DNA from: Methylomonas rivi
GTDB lineage: Bacteria > Pseudomonadota > Gammaproteobacteria > Methylococcales > Methylomonadaceae
Assembly (NCBI RefSeq): GCF_024505165.1
Contig: NZ_JANIBK010000001.1
Span: forward strand, 62,001 to 126,000
Length of the DNA stretch: 64,000 nt
Reading direction: 5' to 3'
In this document: piece after piece, positions 28,235 to 38,113 of the stretch
How positions within the stretch are numbered: the stretch's first letter is position 1
Layout: every line of letters begins with the position of its first letter
Program-made: the position numbers and the translations under genes
Notes under the pieces: model-generated
What the model saw: the letters and a program-made list of their open reading frames with translations, nothing else
What the model was told of the DNA's origin: nothing
The model's database searches: none

Positions 28235-29072
28235 TTTTGCGGTAAATCGACGGCGCGATCATTTTTAAATCGCATTGCATACCGTTCAACGATTCCGAAT
28301 GGCTAACGAAGAAATAGCCTCCCGGACGTAAATAGCTTTGAATACGGCTTACCAGCTTTTGTTTGGTCGGCATGTCGAAATAGATCATTACATTGCGCAA
28401 AAAAATCAGATCGAAGCTACCTATCTCGGGCAACCTATCAATCAGGTTGGCGTGCAGAAATTTGACGCGACTGCGCAACGCCGCATCGATCAGCAAAAAG
28501 CCGTCGAATTCGCCGCTTCCTTTCAAGCAATATTTTTTCAGCATCGGCAAGGGGATTTTTTCCGCGGCATTCAGCGAATACAAACCTTTGCGCGCTTTTT
28601 CAAGAATACGCGTGGATATGTCGGTACCGATAATTTCCCACTGGCTGTTTTTGGCGTGCTCGGCCAATACCATGGCCAAGGTATAGGCTTCTTCGCCGCT
28701 CGAACTGGCCGCGCTCCAAGCCCTGATGGGCCGGACGGTATTTTGCCTAGGGAAAAATTCGCTTTTCAAAAATTCGAAATGCTTCGCTTCCCTAAAAAAA
28801 TACGTTTCGTTGGTGGTCAGCAAATCAATAGCCATTGAGGTTTCCAGTTCGAAACCCGGCTTACCGAGTAAGCGGAAATACTCGCTGTAACTATTGAAAC
28901 CATGATACCGCAAACGTTTGTCCAGCCGTCCGGACACCAATGCCTGCTTTCCGTCACTTAATACGATGCCGGCGTGCTTATACAGATAATCCTTGATCCA
29001 GAGAAATTCATTCTGGCGCAATACGACAACGCCATGGTTAAGCATCATGGTTTTTTGATTAACCGTCGCCAT
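28221..29072 (-). CDS. cheR: Chemotaxis methyltransferase CheR
   Basis: A 283-aa enzyme that methylates receptor glutamates using SAM. The N-terminal helical CheR domain ('IVLSDGKQALVSGRLDKRLRYHGF', 'LLTTNETYFFRE') is followed by the Rossmann fold ('AWSAASSSGEEAYTLAMVL', 'EIIGTDISTRILEKA', 'FDLIFLRNVMIYFD', 'LRPGGYFFVSHSESL'). The start 'MATVNQ' has a GAGG ribosome site and overlaps the cheW stop. No TPR tail is fused. Confidence 0.96.
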   Translation of the reverse strand: MATVNQKTMMLNHGVVVLRQNEFLWIKDYLYKHAGIVLSDGKQALVSGRLDKRLRYHGFNSYSEYFRLLGKPGFELETSMAIDLLTTNETYFFREAKHFEFLKSEFFPRQNTVRPIRAWSAASSSGEEAYTLAMVLAEHAKNSQWEIIGTDISTRILEKARKGLYSLNAAEKIPLPMLKKYCLKGSGEFDGFLLIDAALRSRVKFLHANLIDRLPEIGSFDLIFLRNVMIYFDMPTKQKLVSRIQSYLRPGGYFFVSHSESLNGMQCDLKMIAPSIYRKNDHV

Positions 29073-29610
29073 GTTCCTCACTGTTTAAGGGCGTCCGGCT
29101 CAGATTTGACATCTCCTCCACCGACAATACCCGGCCGACATTCAACAAAATGACAAAGCGGCCATCCCGTTTAGCCATGCCATTGATGAAATCGGGGCGG
29201 ATGCCGGTGCCGAAACTGGGCGGCGGCTCGATTTCCTGTTGGCTAATATCAACCACTTCATTGACAGCATCGACAATGATGCCAATATCTTGTTGGTTAC
29301 CTTCCTCGCTATCGGCAATGGTTTCCACTATCACGATACCGGTGCGCTTGGCGATTTTGGTACACCCCTTGCCGAAGCGCGCCGCCAAGTCCACAACGGG
29401 CACCACGCTGCCTCGCAGATTAATAACGCCGCGCACAAAAGCCGGCATCATAGGTACTTCCGTCAGATTGCCGTAATCGATGATTTCCTTGATATTTAAA
29501 ATACCCAGCGCATACACCTCTCCTCCCAATACGAAGGTGAGATACTGGCCGGCAGCCGCCGTATGCTGTTTCGCCGGTAATTGATCGGTTGTCTTGGTCA
29601 TCGCGGTCAT
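29059..29610 (-). CDS. cheW: Chemotaxis coupling protein CheW
   Basis: A 183-aa CheW that links receptors to CheA. The two SH3-like subdomains are clear: 'YLTFVLGGEVYALGILNIKEII', 'VPMMPAFVRGVINLRGSVVPVVDLAARFG' and 'IGIIVDAVNEVVDI'. A strong ribosome site (gggagg) precedes the ATG. It lies 9 bp after the large MCP gene and overlaps cheR. Confidence 0.96.
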   Translation of the reverse strand: MTAMTKTTDQLPAKQHTAAAGQYLTFVLGGEVYALGILNIKEIIDYGNLTEVPMMPAFVRGVINLRGSVVPVVDLAARFGKGCTKIAKRTGIVIVETIADSEEGNQQDIGIIVDAVNEVVDISQQEIEPPPSFGTGIRPDFINGMAKRDGRFVILLNVGRVLSVEEMSNLSRTPLNSEEHGDG

Positions 29611-29619
29611 GATGCCTCC

Positions 29620-32600
29620 CTAGAAGCGCTCGAATTTGCTCAAATCGAACTCCGCCTCGACATGGTTACGGCTGACATGCGCCGCGGGTTTTACCCTTTC
29701 GGCTTTTTTCGGCGTTTTGCCGGTGGGACGGCTCTGCATTATCTTTTCGCCTTCAATTTTGAAAAAACTCATCAACGTTTGCAATTGCTCGGTTTGACTG
29801 GTCATTTCCTCCGCCGTGGCCGCCAGCTGTTCGCTGGCCGAGGCATTTTGTTGAGTAATCTGATTCATCTGGTTCATGGCCGTATTAATTTGACTGACCC
29901 CTGTCGATTGCTCTTGCGAAGCGGCGGCAATTTCTTGTACCAAGTCTGATGTTTTGGCAATGCTGGGCACGATTTCATCCAATAATTTGCCGGCGCTTTC
30001 AGCGGTTTTAACGCTGTTCTCGGCCAGCTCGCCGATTTCCTGCGCGGCCACTTGGCTGCGTTCCGCCAATTTTCTGACTTCCGCGGCCACCACGGCAAAG
30101 CCCTTGCCATGATCGCCTGCCCTGGCAGCCTCAATCGCGGCATTTAGCGCCAACATATTGGTTTGGTAAGCAATATCATCGATGATGCCGATTTTGCCGG
30201 CAATGCTTTTCATGGCTTCCACCGTCTGCTTGACGGCGATGCCACCTTCGGTGGCCTCCTTAGACGCTTTACCCGCCATACCATCGGTGATTTTGGCGTT
30301 TTCGGCATTTTGATTGATGCTGGCGGCCATTTCTTCAATACTGGCGCTGGTTTCTTCCACGCTGGCAGCCTGTTCGCTGGATGCTTGCGACAACGATTGC
30401 GAGGTAGCACTGATTTGCTCCGATGCATTACCCAACTGGTCGGCGGCGCTAACCACCTCCGAAATTGTCTGCGAGAGTTTGCTAATGGTGTTATTCACCG
30501 TGTCCTTGAAATCGCCCAGTTGGCCTTTGTAATCGCCGTTGACGGTACGAGTCAGGTCGCCTTGTTCAACCAAGGTTAATACTTCAACCGCTTCGTTGAC
30601 CGGCAGAATCACGCCATCCAGGGTTTTATTGACCCCGGCCACCAATTGGTTCCAGCCGCCGACAAACAAGGAGGCATCGGCACGGGTATCGAGCTGCCCG
30701 TCGGCGGCGGCCTTGATGATAATATCGGTTTGCGCCAGCAAGTCGTTCATCATCTTCACTGCAGCGTTGAGGTTGCTCTTGATGACGTTATATTGGCCTT
30801 TGTATTCGGTCGTAATCATTGGCGGCACAATACCCTTGGCAATCCGATCGACATAGTCGGCGGTGACATTCAGCGGATTGACGATGTTGGTGATGGTATC
30901 GTTGACGCCAAGCACCAGTTTGTTCCAACCACCTGCAAACAATGCGGCATCGGCACGTTTGTCCAGCTCGCCTTCGGCGGCGGCTTTGATGATGATGTCG
31001 GTTTGCGCCAGCAAATCGTTCATCATTTTTACCGCGGCGTTGAGGTTGCTCTTAATGACGTTGTATTGACCCTTGTATTCGGTAGTGATAGTGGGAGGGA
31101 TGATGCCTTTGGCGATTTGGTCGACATAGTCGGCGGTGACGTTCAGTGGGTTGACGATGTTGGTGATAGTGTCGTTGACGCCAATCACTAGTTTGTTCCA
31201 ACCGCCCGTAAACAACGAGGCGTCCGCGCGTTTGTCCAACTCACCGTCGGCGGCGGCCTTGATGATGATGTCGGTTTGCGCCAGCAAGTCGTTCATCATT
31301 TTGACAACATTGTTGAGGTTGTTTTTGATGATGTTGAAGTCACCGCTGTAGTTATCCGTAATTGTTGGCGGAATAATGCCTTTGGCAATTTGGTCGACGT
31401 AATCGGCAGTCACGTTTAACGGGCCGATTACCGCATCCAGGGTATTGTTGACGCCTTGGACGATCTTGCGGTAATCCCCCTGATACTGGCTGGCGTCGGC
31501 GCGGGTGGCCAAACGGCCTTCGATGGCGGCCTTTTCCAGATTGGCGGCTTCGTTCACCATGCTGCCGATGGCATCGATACAGTTATTGAGGTTGTTTTTG
31601 ATGGTATTGAAATCGCCGTTGTAGTTATCGGTAATTTTCGATGGGATATTGCCCTTGGATATCTTGTCGACGTAATCGGCGGCCACGTTCAGAGGTCCGA
31701 TCACGGCATCCAGGGTAGCGTTAACACCTTCGACCAGCTTGCGATAATCCCCCAGATGCTTGGTTGCATCGGCCCGTGTCGCCAAGCGCCCCTCCAGCGC
31801 GGCCTGAACAAGACCGTCCGCGTCAGCCATTACGGCTTTCAAATTGCCGCGCACCAGTTCGATGGTATCGTTAATGAACGCTTTCTTGCCGGGCAATTGC
31901 TCCATCGGCGCGTCGAAGTTGCCCTCGCCAAACGCCTTAACCACCCCCATGGCTTTTTTCTTCACCGCGATGTGCCCGGCCACCATGTCGTTGACGCCTT
32001 TCGCCATCACGCCAAAATCGCCCTGAAATTTGGCGGTATCCATGAAAACATCGATATCGCCGGCATCATGCTCGCGGCTCATACGATTCATGTCGCCAAT
32101 AAATCCTTTCAAATTGCCTCTTACCAATTCAATGATTTCATTGATAAATACTTTTTTACCCGGCAATTGTTCCATCGGCGCATCGAAGTTGCCTTCGCCA
32201 AATGCCTTGAAGACGCCTATGGCTTTTTTCTTCGTCGCAATATGCTGGGCCACCATGTCGTTAACGCCTTTGGCCATCGCGCGGTAGCTACCCAAAAAAC
32301 GGCTTTCATCGATCGCCACATCTATGTCGCCGAGGTCGTGTTGTACCGCCATGTCTTGCATTTGCTGAATCAAACCCTCCAAAGTATCGATACAGGTATT
32401 CAAATTGTTTTTGAGCGCGCCGAAATCGCCCCGATATTCGTCTTCAATCTTAGGGGGGATCGCTCCCTTGGCAATGCGATCGACATAATCGGCCGCCCTA
32501 TTTAAAGGATTAATAATGGCATCCAGCATCCGGTTGACGCCCAACGACAAATGCGCCATGTCTCCGCCAAACCCCGCTGTGTCGATGCGTTTATTCAATT

Positions 32601-33423
32601 TGCCATCGGTAATATCCTGAGTAATTCGGTCAATTTCTTTAACCGCCCGCGCTTCCTCGGTTACATCGAACCATTCCACCGCGTATCCGGTAATTTTGCC
32701 CTTGCCGTCCTTCAGCGGGAATGCCGTCAAATCAAACGCCATGTCTAATATATGGATACGATTCTTGTAAGGCATTCGATTAGTATCGGCAAAAATCCGC
32801 TTTTGCAATTCCGGGTCTTTATGGAATTGATCGATATTTTGTCCGATTAAATTTTTGGGGTCGAATCCGGGAAAAATCTTTTCCAATGCCGGCTTGTGCC
32901 GAGCCAAAAGCTGGAACACTGCCGGGTTGAGCGAAGTAATGGTTCGATTTTCATCGCAGGTCATAACCGGCACGGTCATTTCCCGAACAATGGAAGACGA
33001 ACGCGCGGACTCCTCTTCCATTTTTTGATATTCGGTCGCCCACCAAAACTCCAGCATGGCGCCTGAAAAAACGTCCTCGCTATCGGTGAAAGGTGTCAGG
33101 GTGAAATGAAACTTTTCGTTTCCCAAAACAAGCATGCGTGTCCAACTTTTTTTGTTACGCAGGCCTTCGAGCGCTTGATGCGAAATCAAAGTCATGCTGC
33201 TCAGACGTACGCCATCGATTTTGGCAATATTAAATTCGGGCACGGTTTCCACAAATGCCTGCTTATGATCGTTGAACAACCGCACCGCCATTTTGCTGGC
33301 GTGGGTTGCAATCAGGTTTTGATCGAAAAAAATGACTCCGTTGCTGCTGTTATCCAAAAAAGACTGAAATTTTTCCGCCGCGGCGACAAGCTCACGCTTG
33401 GCAAACAGATTTAGAACGCTCAT
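29620..33423 (-). CDS. Soluble chemoreceptor with PAS domains and about 16 tandem HAMP units
   Basis: A 1267-aa methyl-accepting protein without any transmembrane segment. Two PAS-like domains (about residues 10-120 and 140-255) come first; then, from about residue 265 to 990, alternating HAMP-like units. I count about 16, using 'GVNxxxDAI'- and 'ADYVDxIAKG'-type motifs. The signalling hairpin follows, with tip '[32 protein letters not shown]'-type sequence and flanking methylation helices. The C-terminus ends 'FDLSKFERF', like the CheR-docking or conserved tail of other receptors. The ATG at 33423 has 'ggag' 6 bp upstream. The gene sits between cheA and cheW, so this is probably the dedicated cytoplasmic receptor of the array. 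Confidence 0.93.
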   Translation of the reverse strand: MSVLNLFAKRELVAAAEKFQSFLDNSSNGVIFFDQNLIATHASKMAVRLFNDHKQAFVETVPEFNIAKIDGVRLSSMTLISHQALEGLRNKKSWTRMLVLGNEKFHFTLTPFTDSEDVFSGAMLEFWWATEYQKMEEESARSSSIVREMTVPVMTCDENRTITSLNPAVFQLLARHKPALEKIFPGFDPKNLIGQNIDQFHKDPELQKRIFADTNRMPYKNRIHILDMAFDLTAFPLKDGKGKITGYAVEWFDVTEEARAVKEIDRITQDITDGKLNKRIDTAGFGGDMAHLSLGVNRMLDAIINPLNRAADYVDRIAKGAIPPKIEDEYRGDFGALKNNLNTCIDTLEGLIQQMQDMAVQHDLGDIDVAIDESRFLGSYRAMAKGVNDMVAQHIATKKKAIGVFKAFGEGNFDAPMEQLPGKKVFINEIIELVRGNLKGFIGDMNRMSREHDAGDIDVFMDTAKFQGDFGVMAKGVNDMVAGHIAVKKKAMGVVKAFGEGNFDAPMEQLPGKKAFINDTIELVRGNLKAVMADADGLVQAALEGRLATRADATKHLGDYRKLVEGVNATLDAVIGPLNVAADYVDKISKGNIPSKITDNYNGDFNTIKNNLNNCIDAIGSMVNEAANLEKAAIEGRLATRADASQYQGDYRKIVQGVNNTLDAVIGPLNVTADYVDQIAKGIIPPTITDNYSGDFNIIKNNLNNVVKMMNDLLAQTDIIIKAAADGELDKRADASLFTGGWNKLVIGVNDTITNIVNPLNVTADYVDQIAKGIIPPTITTEYKGQYNVIKSNLNAAVKMMNDLLAQTDIIIKAAAEGELDKRADAALFAGGWNKLVLGVNDTITNIVNPLNVTADYVDRIAKGIVPPMITTEYKGQYNVIKSNLNAAVKMMNDLLAQTDIIIKAAADGQLDTRADASLFVGGWNQLVAGVNKTLDGVILPVNEAVEVLTLVEQGDLTRTVNGDYKGQLGDFKDTVNNTISKLSQTISEVVSAADQLGNASEQISATSQSLSQASSEQAASVEETSASIEEMAASINQNAENAKITDGMAGKASKEATEGGIAVKQTVEAMKSIAGKIGIIDDIAYQTNMLALNAAIEAARAGDHGKGFAVVAAEVRKLAERSQVAAQEIGELAENSVKTAESAGKLLDEIVPSIAKTSDLVQEIAAASQEQSTGVSQINTAMNQMNQITQQNASASEQLAATAEEMTSQTEQLQTLMSFFKIEGEKIMQSRPTGKTPKKAERVKPAAHVSRNHVEAEFDLSKFERF
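30640..31410. repeat. 273-bp tandem repeats inside the poly-HAMP receptor gene
   Basis: The same sequence block recurs at 30850, 31123 and 31396, exactly 273 bp apart. Each unit encodes 91 residues, one pair of HAMP domains. Copies 1 and 2 are nearly identical in protein sequence (for example 'KAAADGxLDxRADASLF' and '[20 protein letters not shown]' recur). This points to recent duplication in frame. Confidence 0.85.
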
Positions 33424-33450
33424 AGGTGTCTCCGAAGACAAAAATTAAAA

Positions 33451-35661
33451 TTATTGGGCTGAATGCTGACTTAAACTGGGTGGAACCAAGGCATTTTTGC
33501 TGCCTACATATTCCAACAGGCTGGGCACGTCCAGAATCAACGCCACTTTACCGCTGCCTAAAATAGTCGAGCCGGCAACCCCTTTGATATGGGCAAACAG
33601 CTTGCTGAGCGGCTTTATGACGGTTTGAAATTCGCCCAGCAGTTGGTCGACAATAAAACCGGCCTTGTTGCCGGCATATTCGACAACGACGATGTTTTCC
33701 CGGCGCGGAGGTTCGCAATCGATTTCGAATAACGGACGCAAACGAATCAGAGGCAACACCTCGCCGCGCAAATCGACGTATTCTCTATCGCCGGTATCTT
33801 CCGGCAAGGCCACGCATTCCAGTATTTGATCCAAAGGAATCACGAATGTCGACTTTCCGACACCTACCATGAAGCCGTCTATAATCGCCAGCGTCAGCGG
33901 CAAATGGATCCGCATGGTCGTCCCCATGCCGATTTGGCTTTCCACCTCGATTCTGCCGCGCAAGGCGGTGACGTTGCGCTTGACCACATCCATGCCGACG
34001 CCGCGCCCGGAGAGATTGGATACTTGCTGGGCCGTGGAGAATCCAGGCTCGAAAATTAGCGCATAGACATCCTGGTCGCTCATTACCGCATTATGTTGAA
34101 CCAAGCCGCGTTCGACGGCCTTTTCCAGAATTCTGTCGCGATTGAGCCCACCGCCGTCGTCGCTGACTTCGATGACAATGCTGCCCGAGGCATGATAGGC
34201 ATTCAACCGCAAACTGCCGCGCGCCGGCTTGCTTCGCTGCCGGCGCAGATCGGCGGTTTCGATACCGTGATCCATGGAGTTGCGTACCAAGTGCATCAAA
34301 GGGTCGCCGATTTTCTCCACTACGGATTTGTCGACTTCGGTATCGCCGCCGCTGATAATCAATTCGATGTCTTTACCCAGTTCCTTGCTGACATCCCGCA
34401 CGACGCGTTGAAAACGGCTAAAGGTGGTGCCTATGGGGACCATCCGCAATTGCAAGGCACTGTCGCGCACCTCTTCCACCAAGCGCATCATTTCGCCGGT
34501 AGTTTCCAGCAGGCCGGTTTCCCGAGTTTCCAAGGCACGCAAATTAACGCCGGCACTGGAAATAACCAATTCGCCGATCAAATCAATCAATATGTCCAAT
34601 CTTTCGGCATCAACCCGAATACTTTGATTTTCGCGGGCTTTGTTATCTTTAATTTGTTTTTGCTTATCCAGGGCGGCGCTGACGATAGGTTGTTGTACAA
34701 CCTGCTGTTCCACCAGAATTTCTCCGATGGGCTGTTTCGATTTGGCCGCCTGACCGCCGTCCTCTGTATCGCCTTCGCCTTGCAGATTTAAAGCGTCTTC
34801 CAGTTCCCGCTTGGTCAAGGCGCCGCTTTTGACCAGCAACTGGCCGAGGAAACTTTCGTCCTCGGGCAACTCCTTGATCAGCGAAATGAATTCGTCAATT
34901 TCGCTGTCCATCGGCAGAATCCGAATTGTGCTGGTTTCCCTGACGAATTCGAACACGCCTTCGATTTCTTCCTTACCGGCACCGCTCTTAAAATTGATTT
35001 CAAACCCCAAATAGCAGGTTTCCGGATCCATTTGATCCGCTATGGGCATGTTTTCGGCAATGGTGGTCAATTGAGCAATGCTGCCTAGCGTACTCAGGTA
35101 CCGAATGAAGGATAGCGGGTCCATGCCATCGCGCAGCGAATCGGGCCCAAACCGTAGCGACAGATGCCAATTGCCGCTATCCATGGTACCGCCGCCGCTA
35201 GCTTCTAAAATATCTTGTTTTTCGCTAACGGTTACGGCCTTTTCCGCAACCGAACCCGGTTGCAGAAATTGCTGTAATTCATCGATCAGCTCTCGTCCGG
35301 CCGCCGAAATTGCCGGGTCGGCATCCAGTTGACCATCGACCACATTTCGAATCAATAGTGCGATGTGGTCGCAACACGGCAGCAGAGCCGCTACTAATTC
35401 CGGCGAAATACCGAGTTTTCCATCGCGTAAGGCGTCCAATACGCTTTCCACTACATGCGTGAAAGACACAATATGGTCGAGTCCGAATAAGCCGGACGAA
35501 CCTTTAATGGTATGGGCGGCCCTGAAGATGGCATTGACCCGTTCGGTTGGATCATCGCCGTCTTCAAGGCTGAGCAAACATTCCTCCATGTCTTGTAAGA
35601 GTTCCAGACTTTCGATGATGAATGTCTGCAGCGCTTCGCGCATTTCCTCGTCGAAACTCAT
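33451..35661 (-). CDS. cheA: Chemotaxis histidine kinase CheA
   Basis: A 736-aa kinase. The Hpt domain holds the phospho-accepting His50 in 'FRAAHTIKGSSGLFG'. A linker region with a CheY-binding-like domain (about residues 160-280) follows, then dimerisation helices ('SIRVDAERLDILIDLIGELVI'), the HATPase domain ('HLVRNSMDHGIE', 'DDGGGLNRDRI', 'GRGVGMDVVK', 'GTTMRIHLPLTLAI') and a C-terminal CheW-like domain. It is complete. It lies 4 bp after the STAS gene and 27 bp before the receptor gene. Confidence 0.96.
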   Translation of the reverse strand: MSFDEEMREALQTFIIESLELLQDMEECLLSLEDGDDPTERVNAIFRAAHTIKGSSGLFGLDHIVSFTHVVESVLDALRDGKLGISPELVAALLPCCDHIALLIRNVVDGQLDADPAISAAGRELIDELQQFLQPGSVAEKAVTVSEKQDILEASGGGTMDSGNWHLSLRFGPDSLRDGMDPLSFIRYLSTLGSIAQLTTIAENMPIADQMDPETCYLGFEINFKSGAGKEEIEGVFEFVRETSTIRILPMDSEIDEFISLIKELPEDESFLGQLLVKSGALTKRELEDALNLQGEGDTEDGGQAAKSKQPIGEILVEQQVVQQPIVSAALDKQKQIKDNKARENQSIRVDAERLDILIDLIGELVISSAGVNLRALETRETGLLETTGEMMRLVEEVRDSALQLRMVPIGTTFSRFQRVVRDVSKELGKDIELIISGGDTEVDKSVVEKIGDPLMHLVRNSMDHGIETADLRRQRSKPARGSLRLNAYHASGSIVIEVSDDGGGLNRDRILEKAVERGLVQHNAVMSDQDVYALIFEPGFSTAQQVSNLSGRGVGMDVVKRNVTALRGRIEVESQIGMGTTMRIHLPLTLAIIDGFMVGVGKSTFVIPLDQILECVALPEDTGDREYVDLRGEVLPLIRLRPLFEIDCEPPRRENIVVVEYAGNKAGFIVDQLLGEFQTVIKPLSKLFAHIKGVAGSTILGSGKVALILDVPSLLEYVGSKNALVPPSLSQHSAQ

Positions 35662-35665
35662 GTTG

Positions 35666-35959
35666 CTACTCCTCGTTATGAGCCAATATCACCTGATCGC
35701 CGAAGACGGAGGTCAAATTCGCCAACTCCAGGATGTCCAATACCACTTTGCTATGCATCACAAACCTTAGTTTTTTGCCGGTCTGGGCGGCTTCGCGTTT
35801 CATCAAAATCAACAATTGCAACCCGGCCGTATCCATTTCATCAACTTTGGCAAGATTTATTTCCAAATCATCGGCAGAGTTCAAAAAGGCAAGTAAGCGC
35901 GGTTTCTGGTCGGCGGCAGTAAAAATCGTCAACTCGTCTTCAATCGTTAAAGTTTGCAT
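35666..35959 (-). CDS. STAS-domain protein of the chemotaxis operon
   Basis: A 97-aa single STAS domain (anti-sigma-factor-antagonist-like). The usual site is 'VDEMDTAGLQLLILMKREA', where the conserved Ser/Thr after Asp is the phosphorylatable residue (Thr of 'DTAG'). Such proteins occur in many che operons next to cheA; their function there is poorly known. It precedes cheA by 4 bp. Confidence 0.9.
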   Translation of the reverse strand: MQTLTIEDELTIFTAADQKPRLLAFLNSADDLEINLAKVDEMDTAGLQLLILMKREAAQTGKKLRFVMHSKVVLDILELANLTSVFGDQVILAHNEE

Positions 35960-35973
35960 GGCTGACTATTCCT

Positions 35974-36008
35974 GTAAGCTGGCTTACCGCAAATCTCATA
36001 TGAGATTT
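35974..36008. promoter_or_regulatory. Two adjacent palindromes ahead of the STAS gene
   Basis: A perfect 18-bp palindrome AAATCTCATATGAGATTT (35991-36008) and a smaller inverted repeat gtaagc-tg-gcttac (35974-35987) lie in the 86-bp gap between cheY and the STAS gene. They could be a repressor site or a 5' hairpin acting on STAS-cheA; no proof either way. Confidence 0.45.
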
Positions 36009-36045
36009 TTCAGTGCGGGTAACATTAAAGTTCGCACTTGAAGAA

Positions 36046-36414
36046 TCAAGGCAAAATCAACTTAGAAACTGCTGCCAGCATCTGTGCGGGTTGGAACGGT
36101 TTTACCACCCAAGCCTTTGCCCCGGCGGCCTGCCCTTCCTGTTTTTTGCCTTCCTGCGATTCGGTGGTGAGCATAATCACCGGCGTGAATTTGTAGGCGG
36201 CCAACTGTTTGACTTCCTTGACAAAGGTAATCCCATCCATATTAGGCATATTCACATCGGAAATAATCAAATGGACTTTTTGCCCCGTAAGCTTACTAAG
36301 AGCGTCTTTGCCGTCGACGCCTTCGATGACGTCGTAACCGGCACCAGTCAATGCGATTTTGACAACTTGGCGAACTGAAGCCGAGTCGTCAACAATTAGA
36401 ATGGTTTTTGCCAT
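36046..36414 (-). CDS. cheY: Chemotaxis response regulator CheY
   Basis: A 122-aa single receiver domain. Acidic pair 'IVDDSASVRQ', phospho-Asp in 'HLIISDVNMPNMDGI', switch Thr in 'VIMLTTES' and Lys in 'WVVKPFQP' are all in place. It acts as the diffusible signal to the flagellar motor or as an extra receiver for CheA. Ribosome site 'taggaa'. It is 11 bp from the upstream MCP-like gene. Confidence 0.95.
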   Translation of the reverse strand: MAKTILIVDDSASVRQVVKIALTGAGYDVIEGVDGKDALSKLTGQKVHLIISDVNMPNMDGITFVKEVKQLAAYKFTPVIMLTTESQEGKKQEGQAAGAKAWVVKPFQPAQMLAAVSKLILP

Positions 36415-36425
36415 GTTTGCGGTTC

Positions 36426-37499
36426 CTAGAAAAAAGTAATTTCGTCTGATTGTGAAGAAGATGGAGATTCGCCATGCGCGAGGTGTTCTGTTTCCATGGT
36501 GTAGGTACTTTTAAGCGCTTCAAGCATGGCAGCGTTATCCAACGGTTGCAGCGCCTCAACCCCCTCGGCATGGATCGAACTTATGTGATGGGGAAACTTA
36601 TCGATGCTCTCGCCGACATGCATGAGCACTTGGCCGATGCGGTCTTGAAATTGAAAATGCACCAGGGATTCGTCGATTTGATGCTTAATGGCCTGAGCGG
36701 AACGGCTCAAGTCGCTGGAATAATGCTGCAGACCGTCGAAAACCGACTGCAAATTTTCCAATACGGTTTGAATATTGTGGTTCGATGAGGAAACGGCCAA
36801 CGTTTCAGCTTCCGTACTTTTCTCGACGGCAACTAAAGTGGAATGCATGGCCAAGTTGATCTGTTCCACTTTTGAACCAATCAATTTTCCGGTTTCACCC
36901 GACAATTTGGATAATTTTCGAACCTCGTCGGCAACCACGGCAAACCCGCGCCCTGCATCGCCCGCCCGGGCAGCCTCAATAGCCGCGTTTAATGCAATTA
37001 GATTAGTTTGATCGGCAATGCGCGCCACTTCCCTGGCCATGGTTTTTAATTCGTCGACAAATCCCGTCAGCGAACGGATCCGTTCCAAAACGATTAAATT
37101 TTCTTGCAATGACGCTTCAAGCGAACCGACAACCTGTCGCAAGCGCTGATTACTGGTAAGGAAAATTTCGCCGTTAGCATTACCGAGCGGAGAACCGGAG
37201 GCGTTTAAGGTGGCATTTAAGCTGACGGTTATACCGGCAAAACGCTGGGCCAGCTCGCCAATCGCCCGCTCCATTTCCTGCCGGGAGTTCTCGATATGCG
37301 CGGCCCATGCCGGCGTAATTAAGCGCGAGAAATCATCGATACTTTTGACATACTGTTTAACGGCATTCGCATCAATCGTTGGTTCGCTATTGATTGGGGT
37401 TTGAACGGGAGCTGGACTGGCTTTTCCACCCAGCCAAAAGCCAAAACCACCGCAGATCAAACCGGTTAAAACTAAAACGAGGATGTCATAAAGAGTCAT
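36426..37499 (-). CDS. Membrane-anchored MCP-like signalling protein
   Basis: A 357-aa protein with one N-terminal TM segment (residues 5-27), no periplasmic sensor, and a cytoplasmic helical part holding a receptor tip '[36 protein letters not shown]'-type sequence around residues 160-200. The C-terminal 100 residues are helical with no second methylation region evident. It is the first gene of the che operon. It may be a short receptor, or a scaffold feeding CheA; the input is unknown. Confidence 0.88.
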   Translation of the reverse strand: MTLYDILVLVLTGLICGGFGFWLGGKASPAPVQTPINSEPTIDANAVKQYVKSIDDFSRLITPAWAAHIENSRQEMERAIGELAQRFAGITVSLNATLNASGSPLGNANGEIFLTSNQRLRQVVGSLEASLQENLIVLERIRSLTGFVDELKTMAREVARIADQTNLIALNAAIEAARAGDAGRGFAVVADEVRKLSKLSGETGKLIGSKVEQINLAMHSTLVAVEKSTEAETLAVSSSNHNIQTVLENLQSVFDGLQHYSSDLSRSAQAIKHQIDESLVHFQFQDRIGQVLMHVGESIDKFPHHISSIHAEGVEALQPLDNAAMLEALKSTYTMETEHLAHGESPSSSQSDEITFF

Positions 37500-38113
37500 A
37501 TATTAAATGCCTTTGCTTGTTTTAAGCTTTTATTCGGAGCCACAAAAGTAGTATAGACATTTATATTGGTGTGATTGCCGCTCAATGACCAGTGCGGGCA
37601 TGCTATACCAAGATTCGCCGGAAAACCTTGCACTGCCTCGGCTTTTTGCGACCCTCATGCAACATTAGTGTGACGGCACTATCAACTTCACTCAAAAAAC
37701 GCAACCTGTCCCTCCGGCAGACCTCGCCCAATTGGTGAAACGCCGGAAAATCCGGTGAACATCAGCTCTTAAAACATTTAGAGCGATCCATACCGTTAGG
37801 CGTGCGGCGCCGAATCCGCCAGATGTAGCGGTATGGAGTGTGCCACCGATAATGATCTATGCAAGGCCGTTTTCGCCGATTGATTGAAAATTGATATAAA
37901 GGCGTGATTGGCCCCGCCGCAATCGGCTTATCTCTTTGAATAGAATTAACCGAGCCACGATGGATCGTTTTGACTATACTATCGGCTGAACTGAAGTTAC
38001 GTCATTTACCGCCCTTAATTTTCAGCCCCAACCAATTGCAGGGAAAACCGAGCTCTCGACAGCCGATACCGCAATAAAACAGCTAAAACATCCAGGCCCC
38101 CGGCATCCTTTTT
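37500..38113. other. Intergenic region between che operon and ATP-grasp gene
   Basis: 614 bp, divergent on both sides, with no open frame of note. Just upstream of the che operon, on the minus strand, a -10-like tatact is seen with no clear -35. Another tatact on the plus strand (37975-37980) lacks a -35 at the right distance. No sigma-28 or sigma-54 match was found. The rest looks like non-coding or decayed sequence. Confidence 0.5.

Noticed and set aside
30640-31410. Regular repeats as a CRISPR-like array
   Set aside because: The period is 273 bp, in frame and coding for HAMP pairs; there are no short repeat/spacer units.
31456-32505. 349-aa plus-strand open frame opposite the poly-HAMP receptor
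   Set aside because: It is an antisense shadow of the repetitive receptor gene, with His/Val-rich composition and no family features.
34093-34791. 232-aa plus-strand frame opposite cheA
   Set aside because: Antisense shadow of a clearly identified gene.
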